DNA of 64,000 bases from Bemisia tabaci (taxonomy: Eukaryota > Arthropoda > Insecta > Hemiptera > Aleyrodidae). Where the stretch lies: positions 26,895,131-26,959,130 of the forward strand of contig NC_092795.1 in assembly GCF_918797505.1 (NCBI RefSeq), given 5' to 3'. The translations under genes and the position numbers were made by a program. The notes beneath the pieces were generated by a model. The model was not told where the DNA came from and ran no database searches. It saw nothing but the letters and a program-made list of their open reading frames with translations. Below are positions 1 to 10,017 of this stretch, piece after piece. The stretch's first letter is position 1. Each line of letters starts with the position of its first letter.

Positions 1-1829
1 TAGCTAGCTGGGTGACCTGTTACCCCACAATTTGCACACTTAGGGTTGATAATGCGCTTCGCCCAAGGGCATTCTGTGGATAAATGTTTAGCTGCGCACT
101 TTACACAACGTGCTTGCTTACCACAATATGCTTGGGAATGTCCGAAATTCTGACATTTTCGACACTGTATTATCTTAGTAGTACTAACTTTAATGGGTTC
201 TACTTTTACAACCATAGAACAGATTCCAACAATCTTATAGATTTTTTCTATATCATCAGTATAGTCGAAGTCGACCTGATGGACTGGTATTTTTATCAGT
301 TTAGTTTTACTTACATAAGCAGAGTCAGCAATAAAAAGAGGCACATTATCTTTATCTACAATTGTTTCTGAGGGGTAGGTTTCGCCTGAGGTTGTCTCAT
401 TGACGGTGGAGTTTGTTTCCATAGCCGAGACTGAATTTTGCTCAGGCACTGACTTAGGATCAGGGGTCTGTGGAGCTGAATCCACAGGTGATACTGATTT
501 TTTCAAAGCTTTAAGTTCCGCGTCCGATAGTGGGACCCGTTTCATAAGGCAAGTCGCTTTTTTAGGTTTAAAACCTTTATTTTTTAAGTCGTCAAGAATA
601 TCTTGCTCTTCGATTGAAGGGTGAAGCCCTCTTACAATAACTTTAATATCACGCAGATTTTTATTGCAGTGAGTGTAGTACTGCACTTTATTATTAGTCT
701 CATGTGTTTCTCTGAGGGATTCTAAAATTATTTTCGCCGTAGCGTCGTCTTTCGGATTTAGTTGCCAGACTTCATTATTAATAATTTTAGTTCTGACATC
801 TTCCTTTTTAACTGATTTTTTTGTAATTATTTCTACAAGATTAACATAATTGTCTACACCTATAACTTTAATGGGAGGAGTGGGTAAAATTTTCTTAACA
901 CTAGATGCATTTGATACACTAGGATTAGGTATATTTACTTTAACTGGAGCGCTCTCACCCGGTTTGGTTTGTTGATCATCGGTATGGACACTTGAAGCTG
1001 AAGTACTCGCTCTCTTACGCTTCCTTCTTTGAGATTGGATAGCTTTCCGTTTGGAGTTAAATTCGGGATCCGAGTTGTAGTCGACCCATGTATCAGAAGA
1101 TTCAGAGTCATCAGCATCGTGATTCGATTCCACGTCATTTTCCAGAGTGGCAAATTGGTTAGAAACAGGTGTTGTAGATGCACCTGGTTTTGGTGTAACT
1201 GGTTTCCCAGTGGCGAACTGTGTTAATTTAGATTGCCCTGAGGGCTTACGAGAGTTATTTTTAACTAACTCTTTCCCAGATTGTAGATGGGCATCTCTAG
1301 ATCGAGAGCTTGCATTTGCAGAGCTAATCGCATTAATTTGTTCCTGTAGTTTCTGTATTTTTTTCGCATTTTCTGCTTCAAGGGAATTGATTCTATTCAC
1401 CAGTTCATTTTTGTCACTGGACAGCGTTTTGACCATGTTTTGCGCCTTGGTCATAAAACTTTTAACTGATGCATCAATGGTAGGGGCCTGAAGAACAGGA
1501 ACAATGTTGGTGTTTAGAATTTCATCAATAATTGTTTCTTTATCTTCTACCGACGCCATCGCTGTCAAGCTTGACTCCGTAGCAGTAAGAGAGAGGTTAT
1601 CATCCGCCCTTGCAGACTGAGGGGGGCGGGGCGGAGACCTCGGGAGAAGAGAACTTTTCCCGAACGGATTTTCCATTTGGCTATTTGGCAACGTGTCTAG
1701 TTTAGTTCGAGGTAGGTAGGTTAGGCCGGTGAGCAATCCCCGCTTTAGACATTTTTCGCACCCGAGAAAAACGTTGTTGACGTAGCTACACTTGACACCG
1801 TGTTTACACACTACAGGCCGGTCTGCCAT
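1..1829 (-). CDS. ORF1 (gag-like, zinc-knuckle) of a Jockey-type non-LTR retrotransposon, partial at window edge
   Basis: Reading the minus strand from an ATG at 1829 gives 609 uninterrupted codons that run off the left edge of the window. An in-frame TAA lies just upstream. In-frame ATGs also occur at 1676 and 1559; I prefer 1829 because it is the first. The N-terminus has a Cys/His cluster (C8, H10, C14, C24, C27). A heptad-like, charged segment at about residues 121-172 looks like a coiled coil. A Ser/Asp-rich and Lys/Arg-rich linker follows, then a folded region (about 320-440) with an RRM/PRE-like stretch including IKVIVRGLHPSIEE. Then come zinc knuckles: CRKCQNFGHSQAYC (556-569, CX2CX4HX4C), CVKCAAKHLSTEC (CX2CX3HX4C), and the start of a third, CANCGVTGHPAS, cut by the edge. 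In Jockey-clade LINEs such ORF1 proteins bind element RNA and chaperone target-primed reverse transcription. ORF2 (endonuclease/RT) would lie to the left, outside the window. The long intact frame suggests a young copy. Confidence 0.9.
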   Translation of the reverse strand, partial: MADRPVVCKHGVKCSYVNNVFLGCEKCLKRGLLTGLTYLPRTKLDTLPNSQMENPFGKSSLLPRSPPRPPQSARADDNLSLTATESSLTAMASVEDKETIIDEILNTNIVPVLQAPTIDASVKSFMTKAQNMVKTLSSDKNELVNRINSLEAENAKKIQKLQEQINAISSANASSRSRDAHLQSGKELVKNNSRKPSGQSKLTQFATGKPVTPKPGASTTPVSNQFATLENDVESNHDADDSESSDTWVDYNSDPEFNSKRKAIQSQRRKRKRASTSASSVHTDDQQTKPGESAPVKVNIPNPSVSNASSVKKILPTPPIKVIGVDNYVNLVEIITKKSVKKEDVRTKIINNEVWQLNPKDDATAKIILESLRETHETNNKVQYYTHCNKNLRDIKVIVRGLHPSIEEQDILDDLKNKGFKPKKATCLMKRVPLSDAELKALKKSVSPVDSAPQTPDPKSVPEQNSVSAMETNSTVNETTSGETYPSETIVDKDNVPLFIADSAYVSKTKLIKIPVHQVDFDYTDDIEKIYKIVGICSMVVKVEPIKVSTTKIIQCRKCQNFGHSQAYCGKQARCVKCAAKHLSTECPWAKRIINPKCANCGVTGHPAS

Positions 1830-2050
1830 ACGATTGTTTATTGTTTATGATGACTCTGGCACTAATATCACTCGGGACCCGGCCGCCAGAACACCGCGAC
1901 GCGAGCACTTTTCTCGATTCCAGCAGAATCACATGCTGGTGATTTTCTTTCCGAAATTTTGTTGAAAAATACTGATCCGGCGTGAGATGAAGCGCGACCG
2001 TCTCGCTTCAGAGCACAACAACGATGTCAAGAACTGACAGGCTCAACTCC
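1830..2050 (-). promoter_or_regulatory. Probable 5' leader / internal promoter region of the Jockey-like element
   Basis: This stretch lies immediately upstream (on the minus strand) of the ORF1 start. It has no open frame and is not part of the recognisable MITEs further right. Jockey-clade elements carry an internal promoter in a short 5' UTR. The exact 5' end cannot be fixed because there is no second copy in the window. A segment at about 2060-2151 resembles 14163-14220 in inverse orientation, so the element probably ends before about 2060. Inference only. Confidence 0.35.
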
Positions 2051-2151
2051 TCTTTCCTTGAAATTTGGGTTCCCTTTTTCATAATTTCATCCAGTTGTGG
2101 TAAAATGTTGTGGCTCTTAATCGAACATTTTTAGAGCTCTTTAAAGTATCT

Positions 2152-2408
2152 GCGGGCTGATTGTTGAAATTGATAGACAAAGAAGACATAAGGAGTATGG
2201 AGCGATCCTATTGGTTTAAATGTGTGCTTTCTGTAGACTTAGGGGTTTAAATAATGCACAAATTGAGAGTCTCTTGTGGGTTGCCGTTACCTTGTCTATT
2301 ACTTACCTCCTTTTTTCCATTGAAACCACCCGCTTCCATTAATAGAATTGCTCTATACTCTTTATGTCGGATTTGTCTATAGCTTTGTCCATCAGTTTTA
2401 AAAATTAC
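2152..2408. mobile_element. Palindromic MITE, GATAGACAAAG-TIR family, copy 1
   Basis: The left end reads GCGGGCTGATTGTTGAAATT followed by GATAGACAAAG. The right end carries the inverse, CTTTGTCCATCAGTTTTAA. The interior is a degenerate foldback containing GGTTGCCGTTA and AGTCTCTTGTGGG motifs shared with the copies at 19811-20092 and 23500-23742. It has no coding capacity. The right TIR is eroded, so the right boundary is approximate. Confidence 0.65.
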
Positions 2409-2497
2409 TTAGCTCGCGGACGTCCCAAGATACTTAGTGAGTAAATACGAATCGTGGCAACGCGGGTTCGCAGGGTGTTCTACACCAAAGCTCAAAA

Positions 2498-2619
2498 CGC
2501 CGCTCCTCTGACGTAGGCGTAACTCAATTTTTACGTGAAACCTGTCTCCATACAACTCAACGTTTTTCGGGGCTCATGTGGATGTAGAGATAAGCTTTTA
2601 CGCCAGAGGAGATACGAAA
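2498..2619. mobile_element. Short palindromic MITE, CTCCTCTGACGTA family, diverged copy
   Basis: GCTCCTCTGACGTAGGCGTA on the left is mirrored by TTTTACGCCAGAGGAGATAC on the right. The arrangement matches the better preserved copy at 32534-32657, including the internal GGGGCTCATG motif. It has no coding capacity. Confidence 0.55.
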
Positions 2620-2639
2620 TGAGTCGGGTGCTCGAGCCG

Positions 2640-3216
2640 ACTGTCAGAAGCCGTCTGGCTCGCTTAATCCCGGCTCAAGCTCAGGAGTCGAGACTCCATC
2701 TTCGTGAAACCAACTCTGATTTACATCGACGTTACAACATTCACGGCCGCCTCGAGAGGGCTGCGGTCGCCCTCAAACAGGGTGCGCCCGCACTCAAAAA
2801 CAGGACCGCTTAGCGCCTGTGTCGATGACGAAGGGTACCCGCTCGATGAGAGCTTTTCCGTGGGCCTGGTCCGTTCGACAGCTGTGAATGGAATGCCGAT
2901 CAGTGTCGGGAATTTTCGACTTGGATTTAAAACTAAAGCAAGTGCTCAAACTGGATGACATGTTCATGCTAAGTCATTCACGGAAACAACAACTTAGCGC
3001 TGAGCCCTAACACTTTAGGTCGAATAGCGCCAACTACAGGCTGGATCATAAAGCTGTAGGCATCGCTATATTAATATAGAGATGCCTACATGCCCGAAGT
3101 CCTGAGTCTAAATACATTGGCGAAGTCGCTGTGATAAATGGGCTACAATTTAACAATACAACATTTGAAATTTGCACAGAAGACTACTATGTGGATACAT
3201 TCAGCTCTACTGGACC
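2640..3216. other. No gene recognised; one small perfect-stem hairpin
   Basis: Only short chance frames occur here. At about 3055-3092 GTAGGCATCGCTATATTAAT can fold with TATAGAGATGCCTAC, a stem of about 15 bp. Nothing links it to a known RNA family. Confidence 0.4.
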
Positions 3217-3802
3217 CAGTGGCGAATTTGTGATGGTTGGCAACACTGTTTTTCCTCCATTTAAATGGAGTACCTATATTGAGAGAGTATGGCCACCGGG
3301 CCCCATGGAGAGGCTTAGGATCCAAAAATGGCGGTGCTTTGTTTTGGTTTTTGTGGTGGGAGGGGGGGGGGGTCATTGCCAACTTTTGACGGTTATCACC
3401 AACCGCACTTGCTGCCAACCTTACTACATCCAAGATAATTTTTCTCAAAAATTGCACACGATTAGCCTTAAAAATATGTAAAGAAGTCGCAATAGTGCAT
3501 TTGAGTAAATTTCTCGTTTAAGCAAAGAAAACTACATTTTGAGTCATTTTGCATTACATTAATTTATGGCGTCCGCCATTTTTGGGTCCTAAGGGCTCCA
3601 TTCAGCCTAAGATGGCTGAGCCAATCAGAGGTGGTGACAACAGTGGCCATACTCTCTCAATATAGGTACTCTACCATTTAAATGTATGTGAAACAATCGA
3701 TTCTTGGTGAGGCGGCTTGCCTTGCCTAAAATCGATATTTTAAATGGATTTAAATAAGAAAAACCAGTGTTGCCAACTATCACAAATTCGCCACTGACTG
3801 GA
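3217..3802. mobile_element. Foldback MITE (CCAGTGGCGAATTTGTGA TIR) carrying a nested element
   Basis: The left arm (about 3217-3267) contains CCAGTGGCGAATTTGTGA, GTTGGCAACACTG and CCATTTAAATG. The right arm (about 3744-3802) contains the inverse series, ending CACAAATTCGCCACTG. Between them lies the remainder of the element (AAACAATCGATTCTTGGTGA, GGCGGCTTGCC) and a nested insert at 3268-3671. Related copies or pieces occur at 25258-25363 and 48571-48711. Confidence 0.7.
3268..3671. mobile_element. Inverted-repeat element (GAGTACCTATATTGAGAGAG TIR) nested in the foldback
   Basis: The left end GAGTACCTATATTGAGAGAG continues as TATGGCCACC. The right end is the inverse, GTGGCCATACTCTCTCAATA followed by TAGGTACTC. 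Inner arms pair ATCCAAAAATGGCGG with CCGCCATTTTTGGGTCCTAA. The terminal sequence is shared with the larger element at 20562-21179 (GAGTACCTGGATACGGGAGA), so the two probably belong to one TIR family. An 11-G run lies inside at 3362-3372. Confidence 0.7.
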
Positions 3803-4511
3803 ACCGGCAATCTCGCGGCAACATCGAAGAAAGCTCTCGTCATGAACTCCTCCAGATCGCATCGATATTTCCCATTATTGCAACACTTCTGTAGCTTCAT
3901 CTCGTCCAGAAATATTAACCTCTGATACGTGAGGATAAAATCAGTAAATTTTGACAAGTAGGTTACGTAACTACGTAAGAGCCATGGCATGATACTTCGA
4001 TCTTAGAAGATATGCTCTTTGGGATGGGGAATACCGTACATCCGTACAATGATGATGATGTAAATAAATTTTAGACGAATGATCCACACTTAAATCTATT
4101 CTTTCCTTCGCGCTTTATATTGTCAATGCTAGCAGTCACCTGCGGCCTGATCATTGAAAGTTTAACGCAGCCCAATACGACATCGAAATGCGATATATTG
4201 TATGCTTAAGATAGGGCTATTTCTTGTATTGTCGAGCTGGCACAGTTTCAATAATCGGCCCGCTAAGAGTGTAAATAAATTATAGTTCCTTACGATCCAA
4301 CGCCAGGGAAGCCTTCATCAGGAAAAGTAGTATAAAACAGAAGGAATGTTACACAGCACTACGCACATCGATGGCTTGCGTGTATTTAGCGTAAATACTA
4401 TGGACTATAAAGCTAGCCTGCTGTATTTACGATGCACCTAGGTTAACTGTGACACTCTTACGAGATTACGATCAGCCTGCATTGCGCTCCTGTGCAAAGT
4501 CAGAAATGATA

Positions 4512-4707
4512 CACTGAAAAACAAAGATACGGGCTGTATAGACATACCGTCCCTTCCGGACTCACAGGCCGAAAGTTCCGGATGTTGGAGCCGCAGCTTC
4601 GACTGCTCCAGGTGCTACGCCCGGAACTTTCGGCCTCTGAGCCGGAACGCGGATGATTACCTATATAGACCGTAAGTACGGCCTCCACGGCCAAATTTTT
4701 TTCAGGG
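4512..4707. mobile_element. CACTG(G)AAAAA-family MITE with TA target duplication
   Basis: CACTGAAAAAC starts the element after TA (4510-4511). TTTTTTTCAGGG ends it before TA (4708-4709). The interior repeats a GC-rich theme: GGCCGAAAGTTCCGG, GGAGCCGCAGC and CCGGAACTTTCGGCC in mirrored order. A related single-ended copy is at 46667. No coding capacity. Confidence 0.7.
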
Positions 4708-4712
4708 TACGA

Positions 4713-7700
4713 ATTTTTCTTCGTAATTAAAAGAAAAATTAGTGCAAGTTTCAGTTAGAAACTTTCAACGAATTTCTGGTAACAATACAATTTGAAGGTG
4801 GAAATTTTGCAACTTTGAACTGTAGTTACGTTCTTATGTCTGGAGGACGACGCATTGTGCAATTTTTATGGGCCCTTGAAGCTTTGGCCGACTGGATGAG
4901 AGTGACACGTGTTTTGGAGTCGATACATCGACTTGGCTTCGACCGTGCCAAAAATAACGGTGTATTTGGAACATGGTTATGATTTCGTTGTTCTGGGGGC
5001 TTAATGGGGGCTAATCTTTTCCTCGGCCGGGAGGCAAGTGGCGTTGCCAGATCCGTCGACGGAATAACCAAATTCGACACCGATTTGGGGCCGTTTTCCC
5101 TGTTCTCAGCGCCATTTGGCTGGGACGAGCCGGGCTAGACTCGATCACGACAGCTGTTGACTGGAACTCGAAGAAGCACTCAGACGATAAGACAGTCCCA
5201 GTAAATTGCCTACCTACGCCGTGTCGAGTCCATGCGAACTCCATTCGGCAAGCCTCCTCTCCCTCGTATAAACCGCTGGAGACATATTGGATATTTAGAT
5301 TTTGGTGAAAGATGAGGCCGAAAGATATTAACTTTTTTAGAAAGCTTTCGGATCGAAATAAATCGCACGTTTCCTTGCTTGATCTATAGTCCTTTTAATT
5401 TTAAAACTGATGACTATTTAGGGGTGACAGGGGGCGGGGGGCAGAATGTGTCGCAGATGAGATACACGCATGTAAATTGCTTGAACAAGCACTCTCCAAT
5501 TCTTGAAACCTAGAGGCTTAGGTCCCTGATCTTCCACAACAAATGGACGAAATACTAAAAAAATACAGTAAGAGAGGTAAACTCCGTAAATTTTTAAAAT
5601 CTCCTCTCAAAGTCCAAACTGAATGCTTCCAAAGAGCTCACCGATGAGGACGAGGAGAGGAGTCTTAGCACTTTAAACTCTCGCAAACTTTGGGCTGCAA
5701 CTGATTAAAACTTGATCTAGGAGAGACCTCTGACAACTTGTTTCGGGGGAGGCAGAAGAAGAAAAATGACGAATGGGTGTGCGTAATCACCAGTAAACGT
5801 GAATCATGTAACGTCAATAGAAAGCAGAAATCAAAAGTTACGCATAGTGTAGAATGATACGCATTTTAAAAATGAATTATACATCATCTTTGTGGGATCA
5901 TTAGGCTCAAAGATCGCTGAGAAGAATATCGGAAGAATAATCGTTAAAATAGTGAATTGCAAGATCTCTCGGCAAGATCGTTTACTTTTTTCATTCAAAT
6001 TTTGGTAGAACCGAGATATTGTACAATTTAATCGATATTTATACCGTAACCACCTAACCAACCTTTCGCTGAAAGACCACGAATTTTCCGGTTTTCTTCG
6101 TGAAAATGGGAACAACCTATTCAGAGCATCAGACTGTAGTTGAATTATTGTTCGTTAGAATTTTCCCAGGCTATGTAAACAAAAACATCTGACTGTTATG
6201 TCATACTGAATCAATTACCAATACTTTTACTTTTCTATTGTTTCAGGTAAGATACTACGCACTGATTGGGCATATTTATCAAGTTTTCAAATGTACAGTG
6301 ATTGTCTAAACATGTAAGTCTATTAATTTCTTTTCTTTTTTAAAGTGAAACGGTCTTTTGGCTATCTAGAGACAGATTCGTCGGTAATTCTTGTGGTTTA
6401 GGATACTGATTTCTGTATAAAACGGCGATGTACCCGCAAAAATGCGACCGTTCACCGAAGAATGCGATTAAAAGAAAGTTTTCATAAACTCTCAAAAAAT
6501 TGTTAAACATTATTTGCCAGGAAACCGCGTTTCATTATTTTTTCAAATGAAATCTAAGTCTGGTGAAATTTACCAAAAAAGTCTTCCAAAAAACATGATT
6601 CTTTTCTGAGTGTTTCTTACCATTTTCTCGAACCTTTAATACCTAAGTGTTGAAATACTCCAGTAGTTATTTTAAAAGTTTTTCAACCAGTTTTTTACTT
6701 AGATTTTACCTCTTATAAATTTTACTTTGAAAATTCCGAACAGGCTTTCCTTAAACGAGCTAAAAGAGTTAAGTTTTTAAAATTTACAAGTTGTTGAAAA
6801 TTATTTTGGCAGTCGTTGCTAGGAGGTAGTGGCCCTAGTCCCACACTCCCAAATCACGCATCAGAATATGTTTTTTGGAGCATGAATTCAAAGTCAACCT
6901 CTAATTACGGCCGAGAAATAATATTAAATGAAAGCTGTGACGACCCATCAGAGCCACGCCTTCATTGTCAGAGTGCTGCAATATTTTACGAAGGTATGAT
7001 TCCAAGCAGGTGGGTTATTCGCTTTCCCGGAATTTCCGGGTCAATTCGGCATCGTGGCGCTGAGCCCAAACGGAAACGGACTGGTGGTATGCGGGATAAT
7101 TGTCGCCGCCGGAACGGGAAAGGGGAAGCGGAAAGCGGAACTTGGGAAGAGGATGAGGAAATGGGTTGGCGGTCCTGGTGCTGCCCCGCGTCGCTGAAGC
7201 CGAGGTGTAGCAACGCTGCACCCGTGGTTAGGGCTCGCCTAACCCCATTCCCACGACCCCCTCTGTCGTCTCGAATTTGGAATTGGGAATCCGTGAAGCC
7301 TCAGACAGGTATCTCTTGTAGAGACCAAGAAATGAAACATTTCCTAAAATTTAAAATGTCATGATTTTGCTGCTTTTTACTCGTAAACTTTACAAGAATG
7401 CTTGAGTGCTTTTAAAATCAGGGTAGCGACGGAATAGTTTGGAATAGCGTCTGTAAAGGATCATCTATGAAAACGTCGGGTACCTCCGGGGTAGGAATCG
7501 TCAGGAATGCCTTACAAGCTCCTTTAAATGAGAATGGGAGGGTGGCCGTTTGATCTGAAGGGTTAAAAACTCCGCTTTAGTGTCCGAAGTAATCTATACA
7601 CAGCTCAGGGAAAAATCGCAAAAGAAAAGAAATTATGAAAAAGCTGATAAGCCATGGAAAAGTCTAGGATTTTCTTCATTTTGAGACTTCATCGGAAGAC

Positions 7701-8620
7701 TATGCTCTGAAAGGTTGCGTGACTACGAAAGTGCGAGGTCCACCTTTCCTAAAATAGTCGAGGATTTTTTCTCTTTTTCCCTAGAAAAGTTAGAGGGAAG
7801 TCAGGGAATTTAGATCTTTCAGGTATAGTCGCCGCCCTGAAAATTGTCCATATTGTATTTCTTTTAAATATGACATCCCCATGGCGTAGCAATTCTCGCT
7901 GTCAAATCCGAAAGCGTCTAAGATTCACTGCATGTCAAGTGATTACTTCGGATGTTAAAAAGGTTAATTTGCGGACCGGAAATGGTGCACCGGCGCATAT
8001 CCGCTTGGTTCCGTTTCGAAAATCAGCATGGGATTGCGGAGTCCTGCCTCCCCTAGAAATCCTGGAGCTGCCGCGTTGCCAAAATATAGAAAATTGAGCT
8101 GAGTGACGATCGAAACCCCAACTTCCTTCAAACTCTTTATTTTTCCTTAATTAGGAATATTTTTAGGTATACCTAGGATAGAGCCAGACTTCCTCATGAA
8201 ATTTCCTCCTTCGTATGGAGAAGGTCCGTTTTCGTGTAGTATAATGAAATATTAATAGTGCTCTTGAGAGTGTCCGAAAAACCATATGAACGAAAGACTT
8301 ATCTGGCAACCAAGCCGATTTGCAGCGTATCCGTAGTAGCGTGGCGAGACTGGTACCATTTGACGTAGTTCATTCATACTCCGAGGCTCACACGAACCAG
8401 CCGTTTCCGTAAGGGAACACGTCCCAATTTCAGATGAGCCCCACTACCCCTATAACCACTAACGTTTCGTGGCTCATCCGAGATGGGCCGAGTCCCCTTT
8501 CAACAACAACCGGTTCACATGTGCCCCTGCTCACATCCGGACTCCCGCCCCACCCCCGCGTCGATGTCTCAGTTCCGTAGTTTTTCGGGTTCTCCCCTCG
8601 CGAGGGAATCTCGGTCATTC
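4713..8620. other. No gene recognised (AT-leaning intergenic or intronic DNA)
   Basis: Open frames in this 3.9-kb stretch are short, lack recognisable motifs and have no partner frames, so I treat them as chance. The notable features are a splice-acceptor/donor-like junction at 6246 (listed separately) and short GC-rich patches at about 5010-5240 and 7020-7260. I saw no inverted repeats comparable to those elsewhere. Confidence 0.5.
6222..6319 (+). other. Candidate recursive splice site or 67-nt micro-exon
   Basis: A pyrimidine-rich tract, ACTTTTCTATTGTTTCAG, ends at 6246 and is followed directly by GTAAGA, so a 3' splice site abuts a 5' splice site. A second strong donor, GTAAGT, begins at 6314. 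The 67 nt between (6247-6313) are open in one frame only. This is either a small exon or a ratchet point with a downstream cryptic donor. Inference from motif only. Confidence 0.3.
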
Positions 8621-8631
8621 CTGATTAGGAT

Positions 8632-8796
8632 CGGTGGCGTGGCGTGCTTTGCGATGTATCGATTGTTTTACCATTTAAACCTATGGAAAAGGATCGATAA
8701 ACAGGGTGTTCGCAGCGAACACCTTAATAATCGATTCTTTACCATAGGTTTAAATGGCAGAACAATCGATACATCGCAATTGACGCCTCGCCACTG
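8632..8796. mobile_element. hAT-type palindromic MITE (CAGTGGCG TIR), copy 1
   Basis: The 165-bp unit starts CGGTGGCGTGGCGTGC (first TIR position changed) and ends GACGCCTCGCCACTG. It is flanked by the 8-bp duplication ATTAGGAT (8624-8631 and 8797-8804). The whole unit is a near-palindrome centred on GTTCGCAGCGAAC, with mirrored CCATTTAAACCTATGG and ATCGATTG blocks. An 8-bp TSD with CAG/CTG ends is diagnostic of hAT superfamily mobilisation. No coding capacity. Confidence 0.88.
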
Positions 8797-8972
8797 ATTA
8801 GGATCTACCCCGCGTCGTGTTAAAAACTGGGGATCGACCCGATGTGTGGGAGGAGGAAAGCCAATTTCACGCCTGGAGGGATTTTTCGGGATTAGCCAAT
8901 GTGGCGTAAAAGAGCGCTTTTGGCACCCACCGCGCACCGCTCACTGCTCCAACGCTTAGGACAGGTGAGCAG

Positions 8973-9132
8973 CAGTCGCGTATTGTGATTTGCGATGAAT
9001 CGATTGATCTGAAATTTAAACGTATGATAAAGGATCGATTATAAGGGTATACTGTAGTAATCGATTCTTTACCATAGCTTCAAATGGGAAAATATCGATA
9101 GTCGATAGTCGATAATTCACGCTTCGTCGCTA
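8973..9132. mobile_element. hAT-type palindromic MITE (CAGTGGCG TIR), copy 2, diverged
   Basis: The unit begins CAGTCGCGTATTGTGATTTG and ends ATTCACGCTTCGTCGCTA. The flanks GTGAGCAG and GTGAGCCG fit an 8-bp target duplication with one change. The middle keeps the AAGGATCGATT and AATCGATTCTTTACCATAG blocks of the family but is more decayed. It lies only 176 bp from copy 1. Confidence 0.72.
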
Positions 9133-9351
9133 GTGAGCCGCGTCCAGCAACTCGTGTGAATTTGGTGGTCCGAACTTGCTATTGTCATAGAGGAAAAGAG
9201 AAGGTGGCGGCATGTTTGGAATTCGTTTCCTGTGACGCCATTTAAGCATCATGTAAGCTGTAATAGAGGCATGGCGATTGTATAGTTTACTACGGAAAGA
9301 GGTTAATACAGACAAACGCATTTTTTTAGACGGTTCCAAATACTGCTTAGG

Positions 9352-9492
9352 GAGGGGCCCTTTTCGAAACAAACCATTCAATTCACTACCAATTTTTCTC
9401 GACGCACGCGGAGAAACGCCCCGGCAGCATGGACATTTGCTGAAGAAGAACTTTCCTGTAATCCAACCTGAAATCATCTCTCTACACCAAAG
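9352..9492. repeat. Dispersed direct repeat, copy A (about 140 bp)
   Basis: This segment and 10018-10160 share long identical blocks, such as AACTTTCCTGTAATCCAACC followed by TGAAATCATCTCTC, and the GACGCAC(G/A)CGGAGAAACGCC block. They have the same orientation, 666 bp apart. Minus-strand frames across both copies give a similar peptide (MISGWITGKFFFS), but the changes between copies are not preferentially silent, so a coding role is not supported. Confidence 0.6.
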
Positions 9493-9783
9493 TGAAAATA
9501 GGATAAAGGTCTTTGGTGTGGGCCCCAAATCCACTTTTGCCACAGTGCCCTTCCCCCGGAAAATTTGAAACCACTCCGCTGCCTCTGATGGCGTGTTCAT
9601 ACGGGTCAAAGAAGACGAAAAATCTCTCAGTTCAAACTTTTGTGGAAGGCAAATATGTCCAAGGTCAGATCTGTCTATCTATATCGGTAGACGTGTCCAA
9701 ATAATCGATAGGTCCACAGCCAATGGACAAAGTGACCGAAGCAATCAGCTTTTTTTGACAACTAAAGCCGAAAGACATAAGCC

Positions 9784-9937
9784 CTCGTCCCACGATCAAA
9801 TGAACCCATCAAATACTCATCAAATGCAAGATGGCGACTGGTTTTCGCCCAAGTCCGCTATCAAATGTTAGCGGGCCGTCAAATGTTGATGAACCCGCCA
9901 TCTTGCATTTGTTGAGTTCATTTGATCTTGGGACGAG
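9784..9937. mobile_element. Small foldback element (CTCGTCCCA TIR)
   Basis: CTCGTCCCACGATCAAATGA at the left is mirrored by TCATTTGATCTTGGGACGAG at the right. Interior arms pair AATGCAAGATGGCG with CGCCATCTTGCATT. The loop is only a few tens of bases. No coding capacity, and no second copy seen in the window. Confidence 0.6.
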
Positions 9938-10017
9938 AGCTATAATGTCCACTGAAAGACGCAAATGACCCTTAAAACCTCTTTTCCGCCGTAAACCTAA
10001 ATCTTCATTTTATTCAA

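Noticed and set aside
6816..7364. 182-aa plus-strand open frame
   Set aside because: No motif. The Arg/Gly/Glu-rich middle follows local GC-rich DNA and opposite-strand frames overlap it.
9130..9609. 159-aa minus frame sharing MISGWITGKFFFS with the frame at 10030-10449
   Set aside because: The shared peptide is explained by a 140-bp DNA repeat. Differences between copies are not biased to silent positions and the remainder of the frames is unrelated.
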